DNA of 64,000 nucleotides from Prorocentrum cordatum (GCA_963575745.1 CAUYUJ010018070.1:72792-136791), one strand, 5' to 3'. Numbered from the stretch's first letter, positions 41,640 to 51,293 are shown. The notes: generated from the letters alone by a model not told the origin. A program made the numbers and translations.

Positions 41640-42700
41640 TTGTTTCAAGTGCCCTCGGGGCCTTTATCGGAGCTCTTTTGGGCTTATGTGGAGCTTCTTG
41701 GGTACCTCTTGAAGCCTCCTGGGGGTCTCCTGGGGTTCACATTCCCGATCCTGGGCCGCGGTTGGGGCCCTCCCGGGCCGTCTTGGACGTCTCTTCTTCG
41801 GCGCATTTGAAGCCTATTGGGCCGTCTTGGGACGCTTTTGAAGCCTCTTGGGCCGTCTTGGGGCGATCCTCGGAGCCTCTTGGGGCGTTATGCAGCGTTG
41901 GGAAGCGAAACAGGCGGAAACGCAAAGATTGTTCAAAAACCGATGGAAAAGAAATGTTTGTTTGCTTCTTGGAGCTCTGTTGGGAGACCTTTGGAAGCCT
42001 CTGGGGTATCTAGTGGTCCTCTTGGGCCGTCTGGAGGCTGTCTTGGGCGTCTTGGACCATCTGGTGGCCTTCGGCCCATCCAGCCACCGTGCCTGGGTTG
42101 TGGATTAGAGGCCTCTTGGAAGTTCGTTTGGAATTCGTGGGAGGCCTCCCGGGGGCCTCTTGAAGGCAGTTTTGAAGGCCTCGTGGGGGCCGTTTGGGGT
42201 TCTCTTGGGGCCTCTTGTTGGGCCTCTTTGGGGCCTCGTGGGGCCTCTAGGGGGCCTCGTGGGCTCTCTTGGGGGCCTCTTGGGGCCTCCTGGTGACCTC
42301 TCGGGGCGGAAGGCTCGAATTGTCGGTTCGTGTTTCCCCTTCTTGGGCCCCTCTTCGGCGATCTTGGGCGCCTCTTGGGCCCTTGGGGCGCTCTTGGGCC
42401 GTCTTGGGACTATCTTTGCGCCGACCTGGCGCCCTCTTTGGGTGCCTCTTGGGACGTCTTGAGCTGAGTTCTGGGGCCTCATGGGCTGTCTTGGACCGTC
42501 GGAAGCACGAAAAAGCGAGAACACGAAAAACCGTGTTTTTGATGGCATCTTGGCCGTCTTGAGGCCCTCTAGGGCTGTCTTCAAGCCATGTTGGACCACT
42601 ATTGAAACGCTCGTTTGCGGTCATGGGCTCTCTTGGAACGCTCTTGGGCCATCTTGGCGCCCTCTTGGCCTCCTCTCGGGCCCTCTCGTCGCCTCTGTTC
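41640..42700 (+). repeat. GGGCCTCTTGGG minisatellite, 1 kb
   Basis: Degenerate CTTGGGGCCTCTTGG words throughout, giving Trp/Leu/Gly-rich translations on one strand and Pro/Lys/Arg-rich ones on the other. Confidence 0.75.
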
Positions 42701-42785
42701 CCCTCATTTGACGCGTTCTGGCGCCCCCCGACGGGCCCAAAACGGCTGGGTACCGAATCAGTGAACTCCGGGGCCCCAGGGACCA

Positions 42786-42833
42786 TTCTTATATATATAT
42801 ATATACACATAGATTTCTATATATATATATTAT

Positions 42834-42864
<31 letters not shown>

Positions 42865-42890
42865 CATACATACGCACATACATACATATA
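42786..42890. repeat. TA dinucleotide tract
   Basis: TATATA runs with ACATACATAC words at the right end, one of the few very AT-rich spots in the window. Confidence 0.9.
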
Positions 42891-42904
42891 TTCTCCCTTT
42901 CTAA

Positions 42905-43535
42905 AAGAGAATATTATGCCCCCCCCCCCCCGGACTTAACGTTTCCCCCTGGGATAATATAGTGTCATACATATTATGCACTCGTCCATGCTAAATATGA
43001 CATCGTACCATCCCAGGCAGGCCGGTTTCCCCCCCTCTGAGGGTCCCTTGTAAAAAAACACTGTGCGGTGACATTTTGTGTTATATCATAGCACTTTTCA
43101 CGAATCCCTTGGAAAAAATATGACGAAGTGCGCACGCGCGCGTCGTCGCGCGCGCATGCCGAAATCCTTCAAAAACTTTCGGTTCCGGAGAGGTTTCAAA
43201 ATTGAATTTCCAAAAAACATACAACAACACATGGTTTCGCAACACTGATTTGCTAAAAAAGCTTACGCGCGAGCACTTGCGAAATCTTAAGAAAACCATA
43301 GGTGTTCCAAGATTGTCACAAAATGCTACCAAACGGGCTTCGCGCGCGCGCATGTCGAAATCTGTCGAACGCCCTTGCGCGTGTGCCGTCGCGAGAATCC
43401 TCTGCAAAAAATGGGACGAAGTGCAGACGCGCGCGTCGTCGCGGGCGTATGCCGAAATCCTTCAAAAACCTTCGGATCCGGAAGGATTTCGAAATCGTGC
43501 GTCCAAAAAACATACAAAAACACAAGGTTTCGCAA
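42905..43535 (+). repeat. duplicated block, left half beside YR1
   Basis: Parallels 39520-40123: C-run, TTTTCACGAATCCC, GCGCGCGTCGTCGCGCGCGC, AAAAAAGCTTACGCGCGAG, and the final ACACAAGGTTTCGCAA. Similarity stops exactly where the YR1 repeat A1 begins. Confidence 0.8.
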
Positions 43536-43631
43536 TGGTTTAATGAGCTCGTGAATGGTAGTTTTCGGTGAGCACGTTGGGGCATGGGGAGGGAGCATAG
43601 AGAGCACCGCCGCCTCGTATGCTCAAGCACG
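43534..43631 (+). repeat. YR1 split direct repeat A1
   Basis: 98 bases identical to 50904-51001. The first two bases (AA) may belong to the host. The start codon of the main ORF lies inside A1 at 43619-43621. Confidence 0.9.
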
Positions 43632-46600
43632 TGGGATCGCGTTTTACCCTACTGTGCCCGACGTCACGGGCCATGACGCCCGCCCCTGAGACAGGGGCGT
43701 CCTCGCCCTGGCCCCTGGGCTTCCGCATGAGGCTAAGCGGGGCGCTCGCCTGCGTGAGCTTCCTGAGCCTCATGCCGGCGCGAGGTGCCACTACATGGAG
43801 AACGGCGCTCGGAGGGGCAGCAGTCGGCATGATCACGATCCTAGGCGCCCTGACCTGCTTGGCGCGGCCGTGGCTTCCACGCCGCACAGGCCCCGCGCTG
43901 CCCGACAATGACATGCAGTCACTCAAGGACGAGCTCGAGCGGATGCGTGAGCTGACGCGGCCATCGGGCACGGCAGCAGGTGGTGACCATGGCGAAGGAG
44001 GGCCCGACGGCGAGACCGAGGGGCTGGCTGCCGCCGCACCCTTCGGGATTCCCGGCGGAGCCCCCGCCCGTCCGCCCGCCCTCGGCGCCAGCGGCGCCGC
44101 CGCCAGCGGCTATGCGCCTGTGGGGGCCAGCGCCCTCGGCGACTTGGCGGGCTGGGCGGGGGCGCCTGGGACAGCGGGTGGTGGCGAGGCCGCCCATCGT
44201 CCAACCGAGGTCGGAGCCATCAGCAAAGCGGGCGCATCCCTCGCGAAGGACTACTTGATGACCACCAGCGCCACCGCCCACGCGGACCCCTACTGGGCCA
44301 CGAAGTTCTGGGACTCAGTGGCGAGACTCGAGCAGGGCGGCCGCCTCGACGCGTCCGTGGTGCACCTCTTGCGCGGGTGCGGCTACGTGGGCGCAGGCAC
44401 CGCCACGGTGCCGAGGGTGGCCGACCTGGCCCGAGGGCTGGAGGCCTTGGCCTCCAGCGCAGCGCCTGCCCTCGGCGGGGCGGCGGGCGACCCGCTGGGC
44501 TTCGGAGGCTTGGCCACGGCGGGAGGAGGCAGCCAGGAGACGAGATGGGGGGCCAGCCTCCCGCCAGACATGCAGAGGGCAGGCGCGGAGATCTATCGAG
44601 CGATGAGAGCAGAAGGATGTACCTCTACACGAGATTGGTTGTCGGCTCGATATGGCGGAAGCCGCACTTCGCCCTTGTGGACCGATCTATGGACGTTGGC
44701 GTCTACCGTGGACTTTGCCGTGCGGGACTGCAAGACCGAGGATGACCTCGTGAAGTTCCTGAGTACCAACGACCTCATTGAGATCTCCCTCCGCCGCCTG
44801 GCGGCGTATATGTATGAGAGCAGGTCCGGTGACCGCGCGGGGGCGCTCCACATGCTGGGGGTATCACCTCCAGGCAGCCGGACCGACGTCGCGCCGAGCT
44901 GGCTGGTTCAGTCGGCCACTGCCCACAGCAAAGCAGAGCACCAGAGGAACGAGAGGGCGGCCGCCGACCTGAGGCGGCGGGGCGGCAAGGGCGACCAGGG
45001 CGAGAAGGACAAGACCAAGAAGGGCCCCCCGCCAGGGGGGGCCAAGAAGGCAGAGCGACAGAGGGCCGCCTCGGCTGGGACAGCAGCTACCAGCCGAGGC
45101 AGTGAGTGCAGCCGAAGGGTCCAGAGGCAGGTGCTGGACGAGACCCGCGGGCTGCGCGAGTTGCTGCACACGGCGCCTGGCGCCAAATTGTACCGGACCC
45201 CTTTGGTAGAGGCTCGTGGGCGGCCAAATAGCACGTCCAATCGCCTCCGCCAGCGTTTTCACAAGAAGTTCGCCCTGATGACTTTGGCTAACGAGTACTT
45301 GTCTGCTCTGAACGCCATGCGTCGGAGAGACTGCCGAGAGCTCACACGGGGGAGCCGCGATCAAGATCGTTTGAAAGAGATGCCCCCCCACCACCAACGA
45401 ATTCAGCGACTGGCTCTACGTGAGGCAGCGCGTCTTCGAGAGGCGCGCCGGGGCTGCGGCCTGACAGGCGCCCAAGCCATCGAGAAGTTGGTGAAATCGG
45501 CAGCTCTATCATACACCGGAGCCCAGAGGCGCAAGACTGCGCGTGAGACCCTGCGAGCCGACGCTGTAGATGAGCCCCTGGATCCCCGAGCGGCGCCAAT
45601 GTTGCCCGCGTTGAGTCCAGAGGAAGCGGCCTTCTACTCCGAGGAGGCCCAAGTAGTGGCGGCCCCAGAGGCCCGTTCGCATGCAATCTTTCGGGAGCTC
45701 AAGCAGCAGTACGGTTTCGTTGGAGGATCTGAGGAGGAGTACGCGAGATATTTCCTGAGGCAGGACATCGCCCCCAATCTCTGGAAAATTGGGTTTCGTG
45801 CGGACGTTCGAGCAATTGCAGGATTCTCAGTGGTGCCCAAGAAAGACCCAGCTAAACAACGTAAGATTATCATGATGGTGGCCTCGAACTATATGTTTCA
45901 AGATGCACGTCCTCGCGAGGAGCACGGACTCCAAGGCGGGGCAGCCCTTGCCAGTGTGCACGCGCCGAGCGATTTCGTCAGCGCGTCGGCCTTCGACGAG
46001 AGCAATGCTTTCACCTCGGTGGAGGTGCCTGAGTGGATGTGGGCGCGGCAAGCTGCACCCCCTATCCGGGCCGGCCTGATCTGGGCTGTTCTTCCTTGGG
46101 GCGTCCGGGAGCGGGCCAGGCCTGGAGACTGGATCTATCCTACGTGGAAACGCCTAGTCATGGGGGGCTCGCACAGCGCCCACATCCTGATAAATATTAA
46201 TATGACCTGTGTGGGCCGCGCGCTCGTTCGCAGCTGCGGACTGCGGCGGGGCTACTCGGAGGAGGATTTCGACGTCAATGAGGAGGGCCAGTTTCTGGGT
46301 AAGAACGACGAGGATTGGGCCCAGGAGAGCAAAGTTAAGAAGTCCGAGGACGTAGGTAAGGGGTTCACCGTGGACGGTTGGGTTCAGAAGGTCCTAGAGG
46401 TTAAGACGTCGGGGAAGGATGTCGCTGTCGTCATGCACCTGTTCGCGAGCCCGAGGCGGCCAGGGGATCTGGAGGAGTGGCTCCACGTCTTGGGGGCCAC
46501 GCGCGGCCTTGAGATCTTGGTGCTCTCGTGTGACCTCGAGCTGGACCCCAACTGGGACCTCGCCATTCCTGAAACCTTCCAGAAGTTGTGGGGCTTAGTG

Positions 46601-48463
46601 GCCCAGGGTTATATTGATGGGATTGTCGGAGGGCCCCCCTGCTCAACGTGGTCTCGGGCCCGCTTCGTCAAGTTGCTCGGGGGTCCGAGGCCGCTGCGTT
46701 CTCGAGGCAAGTACGTCTGGGGCCGCCCCGACTCTGAGCTCACAGAAGCCGAGAAGGGGCGAGTCCGGGAGCCCAATCTCTTGACCCTGAACTTCCTGTC
46801 TCTTTGCGAAGGAGTTTCTGCCCAGGGAGGGGTGCACATCCACGAGCATCCCGAGGACCTGGGCGAGGATCCCTACCCCTCAGCTTACAGCACGGAGGTG
46901 ATGTGTGCCATGGAGGAGCCCACGTCGGCCGCCTGCGTGAGTCTTGATCAGTGCATGTACGGCGGCCTGGCTCGCAAGGCGACCACGCTGTCGGGCACGG
47001 CCGATGGGCTTTGGGAGGGGGGGTGCCGATGCGATGGAAGACACCAACACCACAGGAGCATCGGGCGCATTGCGGGGAAGGGGGGCCCGCCGGACTTCGC
47101 GACCACACGTTTGGCTACGTACCCGACGGCCTTCAGCCGCTTTCTGGCTTCTTGCCTCATACGGAGCTTCTTCAGGAAGCGCCGAGAGAGGTCAGATCCG
47201 CTCGCAGTTGCTCCTCCCCCGCGTCGCGCTGCTAGGCTTTCGCAGTGGTCGAGGCCGAGCAGTTCCCGGCACGAGCGGGGGCTCCACATACTCAACGAGA
47301 CTAGCGTCAACATGAAAAACACTGTCTTGGTCAAAGGTGATGTAGGCTTTTACCTCCATATTGACGATGGCCTGGCGATGACGGATGGCCAGGACCACAT
47401 AGGCTCCAAGGGGGCATCGAACGTTTTCATACATCGAGCTGCCGACGACCTAGTGGAGCTGGGTTTTAAAGTTACCGATCGCCGTGAATCAAACGAGATG
47501 GACAAGGTTGTAGGTTATGAGATCCAGCAACATCCTGCTCGACTTAGGTTACCTGCTCCGAAAGCCGCGGCCCTGTACGAGGCCATGCTCTATCTAGAAC
47601 GTCGCACCTGGGTGTCTCTGGATGCCGTATCTTCATTACTGGGAGTCTGGGTTTGGGCGGCGCTGCTGGCTCGGCATTGGCTTGCAGCGCCGCAACATAT
47701 CTTCCAGTATGCTAAGCAGAACGAGGGGCTCCCTGGGCGTCGAGGGCTCCGCAGATGGTGGCCCAGTGCTCTGGGAGAATGGAGGGTTACGAGGTGTGGG
47801 CTCATGGGGCTCTACGTGGGCCTGGGGGCCCCCATCTCGGAGGTGGTTCTGGCTACGGATGCTGAGGGGTCGAACGGTCTAGACTGCGGGGGCTACGGTA
47901 TTGTCGCCACCGTGATGTCGGACAACGAGGCTCGCCTGCTTTGGGAAGCCGGGACTAGACCTGGATACGCTCTCGCGCGCCTGGGCCAGGAGAAGCGCGC
48001 CCTCGAGAAGGCCCCCCGCTCGTTGCACCCCAACCTCCCTGTCAATTCGGTTCCGAAGGAGATCTGGGACACGGCTCGTTCCTGGATCCCAGTCGCTGCC
48101 GGTCGGTGGAGGTGGGAGGAGCACATCACGGCAGGGGAGATAAGGGCCGTCGTTCTGGCGCTGGAGAGGTTGGTGCAAGTTCTGAGTTTCTATGGGAGTA
48201 AGGTGATATCTTTCGAGGACAACACGCCTTGCTCGTACGCCATTGCCAAGGGGAGGTTCGCTGCGGGCCCGCTCAACTTCCTTCTCCGCCGCCGATGCGC
48301 CCTGTGTGCCGCCGCAGAACTACGCCTGCTGCTGCCCTGGGTCGAGACGTGGCGGATGCCTGCTGACTGGGTCTCGCGCAGTAGGACATGGAGGGAGGCG
48401 TTAGAGCGCATCCCGCAGGATCAGGTCCAGGGCGTCCAGCAAGCCAGGGCGATCCAGAAGTGA
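43619..48463 (+). CDS. YR1 polyprotein: gag-like region, RT, methyltransferase-like, RNase H
   Basis: 1614 residues, starting in repeat A1. Residues 40-85 have two hydrophobic stretches, 97-113 are charged, and 120-200 are Gly/Ala/Pro-rich. A Lys/Arg-rich linker lies at 445-485. The RT palm begins near 700: motif A is AFDESNAF (791-798), motif B LVMGGSHSAHIL (846-857) and motif C LHIDDGLAM (1246-1254). Motifs B and C are about 390 residues apart because a methyltransferase-like segment lies between them: VVMHLFASPRRPGD (937-950), VLSCDLELD (968-976), GIVGGPPCSTWSRAR (1001-1015, Cys1008 in the place of the catalytic Cys), HIHEHPED (1073-1080), MYGGLARKATTLSG (1113-1126). RNase H follows with Asp1414 (ATDAEGS), Glu1507, Asp1534 (FEDNTP) and Asp1583 (PADWVSR). 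The frame is unbroken. The recombinase follows in the -1 frame. Confidence 0.8.
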   Translation: MLKHVGSRFTLLCPTSRAMTPAPETGASSPWPLGFRMRLSGALACVSFLSLMPARGATTWRTALGGAAVGMITILGALTCLARPWLPRRTGPALPDNDMQSLKDELERMRELTRPSGTAAGGDHGEGGPDGETEGLAAAAPFGIPGGAPARPPALGASGAAASGYAPVGASALGDLAGWAGAPGTAGGGEAAHRPTEVGAISKAGASLAKDYLMTTSATAHADPYWATKFWDSVARLEQGGRLDASVVHLLRGCGYVGAGTATVPRVADLARGLEALASSAAPALGGAAGDPLGFGGLATAGGGSQETRWGASLPPDMQRAGAEIYRAMRAEGCTSTRDWLSARYGGSRTSPLWTDLWTLASTVDFAVRDCKTEDDLVKFLSTNDLIEISLRRLAAYMYESRSGDRAGALHMLGVSPPGSRTDVAPSWLVQSATAHSKAEHQRNERAAADLRRRGGKGDQGEKDKTKKGPPPGGAKKAERQRAASAGTAATSRGSECSRRVQRQVLDETRGLRELLHTAPGAKLYRTPLVEARGRPNSTSNRLRQRFHKKFALMTLANEYLSALNAMRRRDCRELTRGSRDQDRLKEMPPHHQRIQRLALREAARLREARRGCGLTGAQAIEKLVKSAALSYTGAQRRKTARETLRADAVDEPLDPRAAPMLPALSPEEAAFYSEEAQVVAAPEARSHAIFRELKQQYGFVGGSEEEYARYFLRQDIAPNLWKIGFRADVRAIAGFSVVPKKDPAKQRKIIMMVASNYMFQDARPREEHGLQGGAALASVHAPSDFVSASAFDESNAFTSVEVPEWMWARQAAPPIRAGLIWAVLPWGVRERARPGDWIYPTWKRLVMGGSHSAHILININMTCVGRALVRSCGLRRGYSEEDFDVNEEGQFLGKNDEDWAQESKVKKSEDVGKGFTVDGWVQKVLEVKTSGKDVAVVMHLFASPRRPGDLEEWLHVLGATRGLEILVLSCDLELDPNWDLAIPETFQKLWGLVAQGYIDGIVGGPPCSTWSRARFVKLLGGPRPLRSRGKYVWGRPDSELTEAEKGRVREPNLLTLNFLSLCEGVSAQGGVHIHEHPEDLGEDPYPSAYSTEVMCAMEEPTSAACVSLDQCMYGGLARKATTLSGTADGLWEGGCRCDGRHQHHRSIGRIAGKGGPPDFATTRLATYPTAFSRFLASCLIRSFFRKRRERSDPLAVAPPPRRAARLSQWSRPSSSRHERGLHILNETSVNMKNTVLVKGDVGFYLHIDDGLAMTDGQDHIGSKGASNVFIHRAADDLVELGFKVTDRRESNEMDKVVGYEIQQHPARLRLPAPKAAALYEAMLYLERRTWVSLDAVSSLLGVWVWAALLARHWLAAPQHIFQYAKQNEGLPGRRGLRRWWPSALGEWRVTRCGLMGLYVGLGAPISEVVLATDAEGSNGLDCGGYGIVATVMSDNEARLLWEAGTRPGYALARLGQEKRALEKAPRSLHPNLPVNSVPKEIWDTARSWIPVAAGRWRWEEHITAGEIRAVVLALERLVQVLSFYGSKVISFEDNTPCSYAIAKGRFAAGPLNFLLRRRCALCAAAELRLLLPWVETWRMPADWVSRSRTWREALERIPQDQVQGVQQARAIQK

Positions 48464-49383
48464 TCGATGTGCATGAGGAGGGGAGGGTTTCTGCTTCTAC
48501 CGTCCTCAAGTATAAGGAGGCGGTGGTTCCTTTTGTCAAGTGGTGCGTCAGAGAGGGGGTGGGGCCGTTCACCCCTGACCAGTGGGATTAAAGAGGTTTG
48601 GGGGATCCGAGGCTGCGAGGATGGGAGGCCAGACTAAGTCCAAAATCACCCTGCTCCTCGCGGCGGTGGAGTTCCGCTTTCCGCGCATGAAGGGGGGGTT
48701 GTGTCGAGCCAGGGCGGCCCTCAAGGGCTGGGACTATGATCGCCAATCTGGTCACACCGTCCCCATGATCAGTACCGTGTGTGCCTGGATGTGTATTAAT
48801 TTTTGTGCCAGGGATGTGCCGCGTCTGGGTTTCGGCATCGTGATCCAGGGCAAGTTCGGGATGAGGCCTAGTAAAATGCTGGGAGTTGAAGCAGACGACG
48901 TCACCCTTCCGGAGGACTGGGGTTATCCTGGAGGCTCGGGGCCTGTCGTCATCGGTCTGGAGATCAGGGCAATGACGAAAGCCAAGCGCCCGCAGTCTGT
49001 GTCTTTCCTGGAGGGGCTGGAGCCGGGCCTCGCAGAGGGCCCCAGGATTCTTCGTCGTCATACCCCCAAGGGCCAGCGGCTTTTCCCGTACTCCCTGGCC
49101 CAGCACCGTGCCCTCATAAAGACCGTACATGCCTGGTTCAACCTTGACGTCGGGTGGGGGCCGCACAGCCCTCGCGCCGGGTTTGCTTCGGAGTCGACCG
49201 CCCTCGGGATCCCTTTCGAGACCATCAGGGAAATTTGAAGGTAGAGGGTCGACTCCTCGCTGCGCATCTATATTGATGTGGTTCAAGCGTCACAGGTAGG
49301 TACAGCTCTACGCGCAGCAGGTTTGCAGCCAGCCCTGGACTGGGCTGCTCGCTACTGGTACCCTACGTTCCGCCAGGCTTTCG
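48388..49383 (+). pseudogene. YR1 tyrosine recombinase, broken
   Basis: The N-terminal core-binding part (SASTVLKYKEAVVPFVKWCV) is in one frame and ends at a TAA at 48589-48591. The rest continues in another frame to 49238. It contains the first active-site Arg in GKFGMRPSKML (codon at 48864) and the second box WGPHSPRAGFASE (HxxR, codons from 49164). Two in-frame stops follow (TGA 49236, TAG 49242), at the place where a GRW-like word is usual. Reading on in the same frame gives SSLRIYIDVVQ with the expected nucleophile Tyr (codon 49269) and the family's YWYPTFRQAFDGW end. A frame change and two stops make it inactive. It overlaps the end of the polyprotein ORF by 76 bases. Confidence 0.75.
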
Positions 49384-50796
49384 ATGGTTGGGTCCAGGAC
49401 GCCCAGCATCAAGGCCGCGCTCCGCAAGGGCGCTGCCGCGCAGGCCAAGGGCGAGGGCGCGGAGTCGGGCTCGGAGGTGGGCTCGCGGCTGGAGGTGGGC
49501 AGCCCGGGAGCCAGCTCGGCGAGGGCGCCCGCAGCGCCGATGCAGAACCGCGCGGACACGCCACCTCCTCGGACCCCAGGGGGCCTGGGCATGGGTGGGG
49601 CCTACTACCCTCCAGTGCCGCCGTGGGGAACTACCGCGCCGCCACCGATCCCGGAGGTGCCGCCGCTGCCGCCAGCCACGCCCAAGGTCAGTGCGAAGAT
49701 GCAGGCGGCAGCGGGCAAGCCTCTTGCCAAATCGCTTAAGGCGGGCAAGGGCGGCCAGCTACAGTGGGCGATGAAGTGCGCGCCGTCAGGACCTCTTCCG
49801 GGCAAGCTCGCGCGGGCCGCCATGCTGCTGAGCATCCTCCCCGCCAGCCTCTTCCCCAACGCCGCCAGGGGCCTCATCGTCATGACGGACGTGGCGGAGG
49901 AGGTGGGATCCGCGGCGGGAAGGATCGTGACTGCAGGAGCGAATGTGAGCACGAGCGCAGCGAAGCTCGTGTCGGCAGTGACGGATGGGTCGACCGGCCT
50001 GGTCGAGGCGGCTCGGCGCGGCGTCGACCTGCTGGACGTCCAGGAGCTGGGCAGCACCGGCAGGTTCTTCGTCGAGAATGAAGACGACTGGCCCGCCTTC
50101 CTCCAAGAGCCGGAGGTCCAGCAGGTACTGCAGCTCGAGCCGGAGTTTTCTGATGAACTGGAGCGCCTTTTGCTCTTCTCTTCGGCCACTAGGCCGAGAG
50201 GCGAATTCACACACTGTGCTTTCCGTTCTCCTAAGAGTTACCAGTCCGTGAGTTGTTAGGTCCGCTGGCTTCCCAGCGGCCACGTCGGGATCGCCTGGAG
50301 GGTGGTCACGATCCGCTTTCGTCCGCTGCGGGCGAACCCAGTGTGGGGGCTGCTCGGCATGGGTGAGACTGCCGAGGCGCCAGCCATGGCCGAGCAGCTC
50401 AAGGTTTTGGCGGATTCGTCCTTTCCCGCGCCTGAGCTAGATCTCGGCCCCGAGATGCTCCGTGGCACTCCCGCCCTCCCTGGAGGTTCCGCTCGCAGGC
50501 TCGTCCGACGTGTGCGCCGCGCAGTGGCGCGGGTCCTTCAGTTTCTTTTCCCTTTCAGCAGGCGCGAGCAGCCGCGCCTCCTGGAGACAGACCGCACAGC
50601 GAATACGGGCGACGGGTACTCGTTGAATGGCACTGGAATGGTTTCGGCTGGACAGGTGCCGCTCGCAGATGCGGGTGGTGGTGAGCGTTCTCGAGCCAGC
50701 CAGCCCAGCAGTCCACTCCATTTGAAGCATTCGAGTTTCAGTTTCAAGAGAGTGGAGATTTGGAGGCCCCTGCATCAGATGCAGGGGCCAGGCTAG
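49384..50796 (+). CDS. YR1 third ORF, interrupted by one in-frame TAG
   Basis: From the ATG at 49384 the frame is open for 291 residues to a TAG at 50257-50259, then continues in the same frame to 50796 with similar composition (VRWLPSGHVGIAW, later VRRVRRAVARVLQFLFP). The original may have been one protein of about 470 residues. It is Ala/Gly/Pro-rich at the start, has a hydrophobic segment AAMLLSILPASLFPNAARG near residue 140, an amphipathic Ala/Val/Ser stretch (175-220) and an acidic part (225-270). No family recognised. It overlaps the recombinase end in another frame. It could be a structural protein of the element. Confidence 0.45.
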
Positions 50797-50905
50797 ACAC
50801 ACGTGCAAGAAGAGTGTTGTTTGGTAACACCTGAGCGGCAGCAAGAAAGTGCATCCCCGTCAGTGATAACCTGTCCTAGGGTGGGCCCCGACAATAGTGC
50901 TGAAA
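50684..50905 (+). repeat. YR1 split direct repeat B1
   Basis: 222 bases, about 98% identical to B2 (51073-51293). There are three substitutions and a one-base indel by eye. Confidence 0.9.
50765..50789 (+). other. perfect hairpin in YR1 repeat B
   Basis: GGCCCCTGCATC, one A, then its exact complement: a 12-bp stem with a single-base loop. It is repeated in B2 at 51154-51178. It may act in RNA processing, packaging or recombination. Confidence 0.7.
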
Positions 50906-51001
50906 TGGTTTAATGAGCTCGTGAATGGTAGTTTTCGGTGAGCACGTTGGGGCATGGGGAGGGAGCATAGAGAGCACCGCCGCCTCGTATGCTCAAGCAC
51001 G
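50904..51001 (+). repeat. YR1 split direct repeat A2
   Basis: 98 bases identical to A1 (43534-43631). Confidence 0.9.
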
Positions 51002-51072
51002 CCCCTCCCGTGTCGCCGAGCGCAGCCTGACCCTTTTTCTGTTTTCCCTGCTCCCGTCTCCTCGTCCTCCCT

Positions 51073-51293
51073 AGCGTTCTTGAGCCAGCCAGCCCAGCAG
51101 TCCACTCCATTTGAAGCATTCGAGTTTCAGTTTCAGGAGAGTGGAGATTTGGAGGCCCCTGCATCAGATGCAGGGGCCAGGCTAGACACACGTGCAAGAA
51201 GAGTGTTGTTTGGTAACACCTGAGCGGCAGCAAAAAGTGTATCCCCGTCAGTGATAACCTGTCCTAGGGTGGGCCCCGACAATAGTGCTGAAA
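51073..51293 (+). repeat. YR1 split direct repeat B2, right end of element
   Basis: 221 bases matching B1. It is followed directly by CACGGGTTTTCAACAAAA of the interrupted host block. Confidence 0.9.

Larger units (their letters stand above)
43536..51293 (+). mobile_element. YR1, complete tyrosine-recombinase retrotransposon
   Basis: A 7.76-kb element with split direct repeats in the order A1 (43534-43631), ORFs, B1 (50684-50905), A2 (50904-51001), B2 (51073-51293). This order is diagnostic of PAT/Ngaro-like YR retrotransposons, which use a circular intermediate and integrate by recombinase without a target duplication. The internal B1-A2 joint (CTGAAATGGTTT at 50900) has the form expected of the circle junction. 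The left flank ends GGTTTCGCAA and the right flank begins CACGGG, and the uninterrupted block copy at 40115 reads straight through the two. ORFs: a 1614-residue protein with RT, a methyltransferase-like domain and RNase H; a broken recombinase; and a third ORF. Confidence 0.85.
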
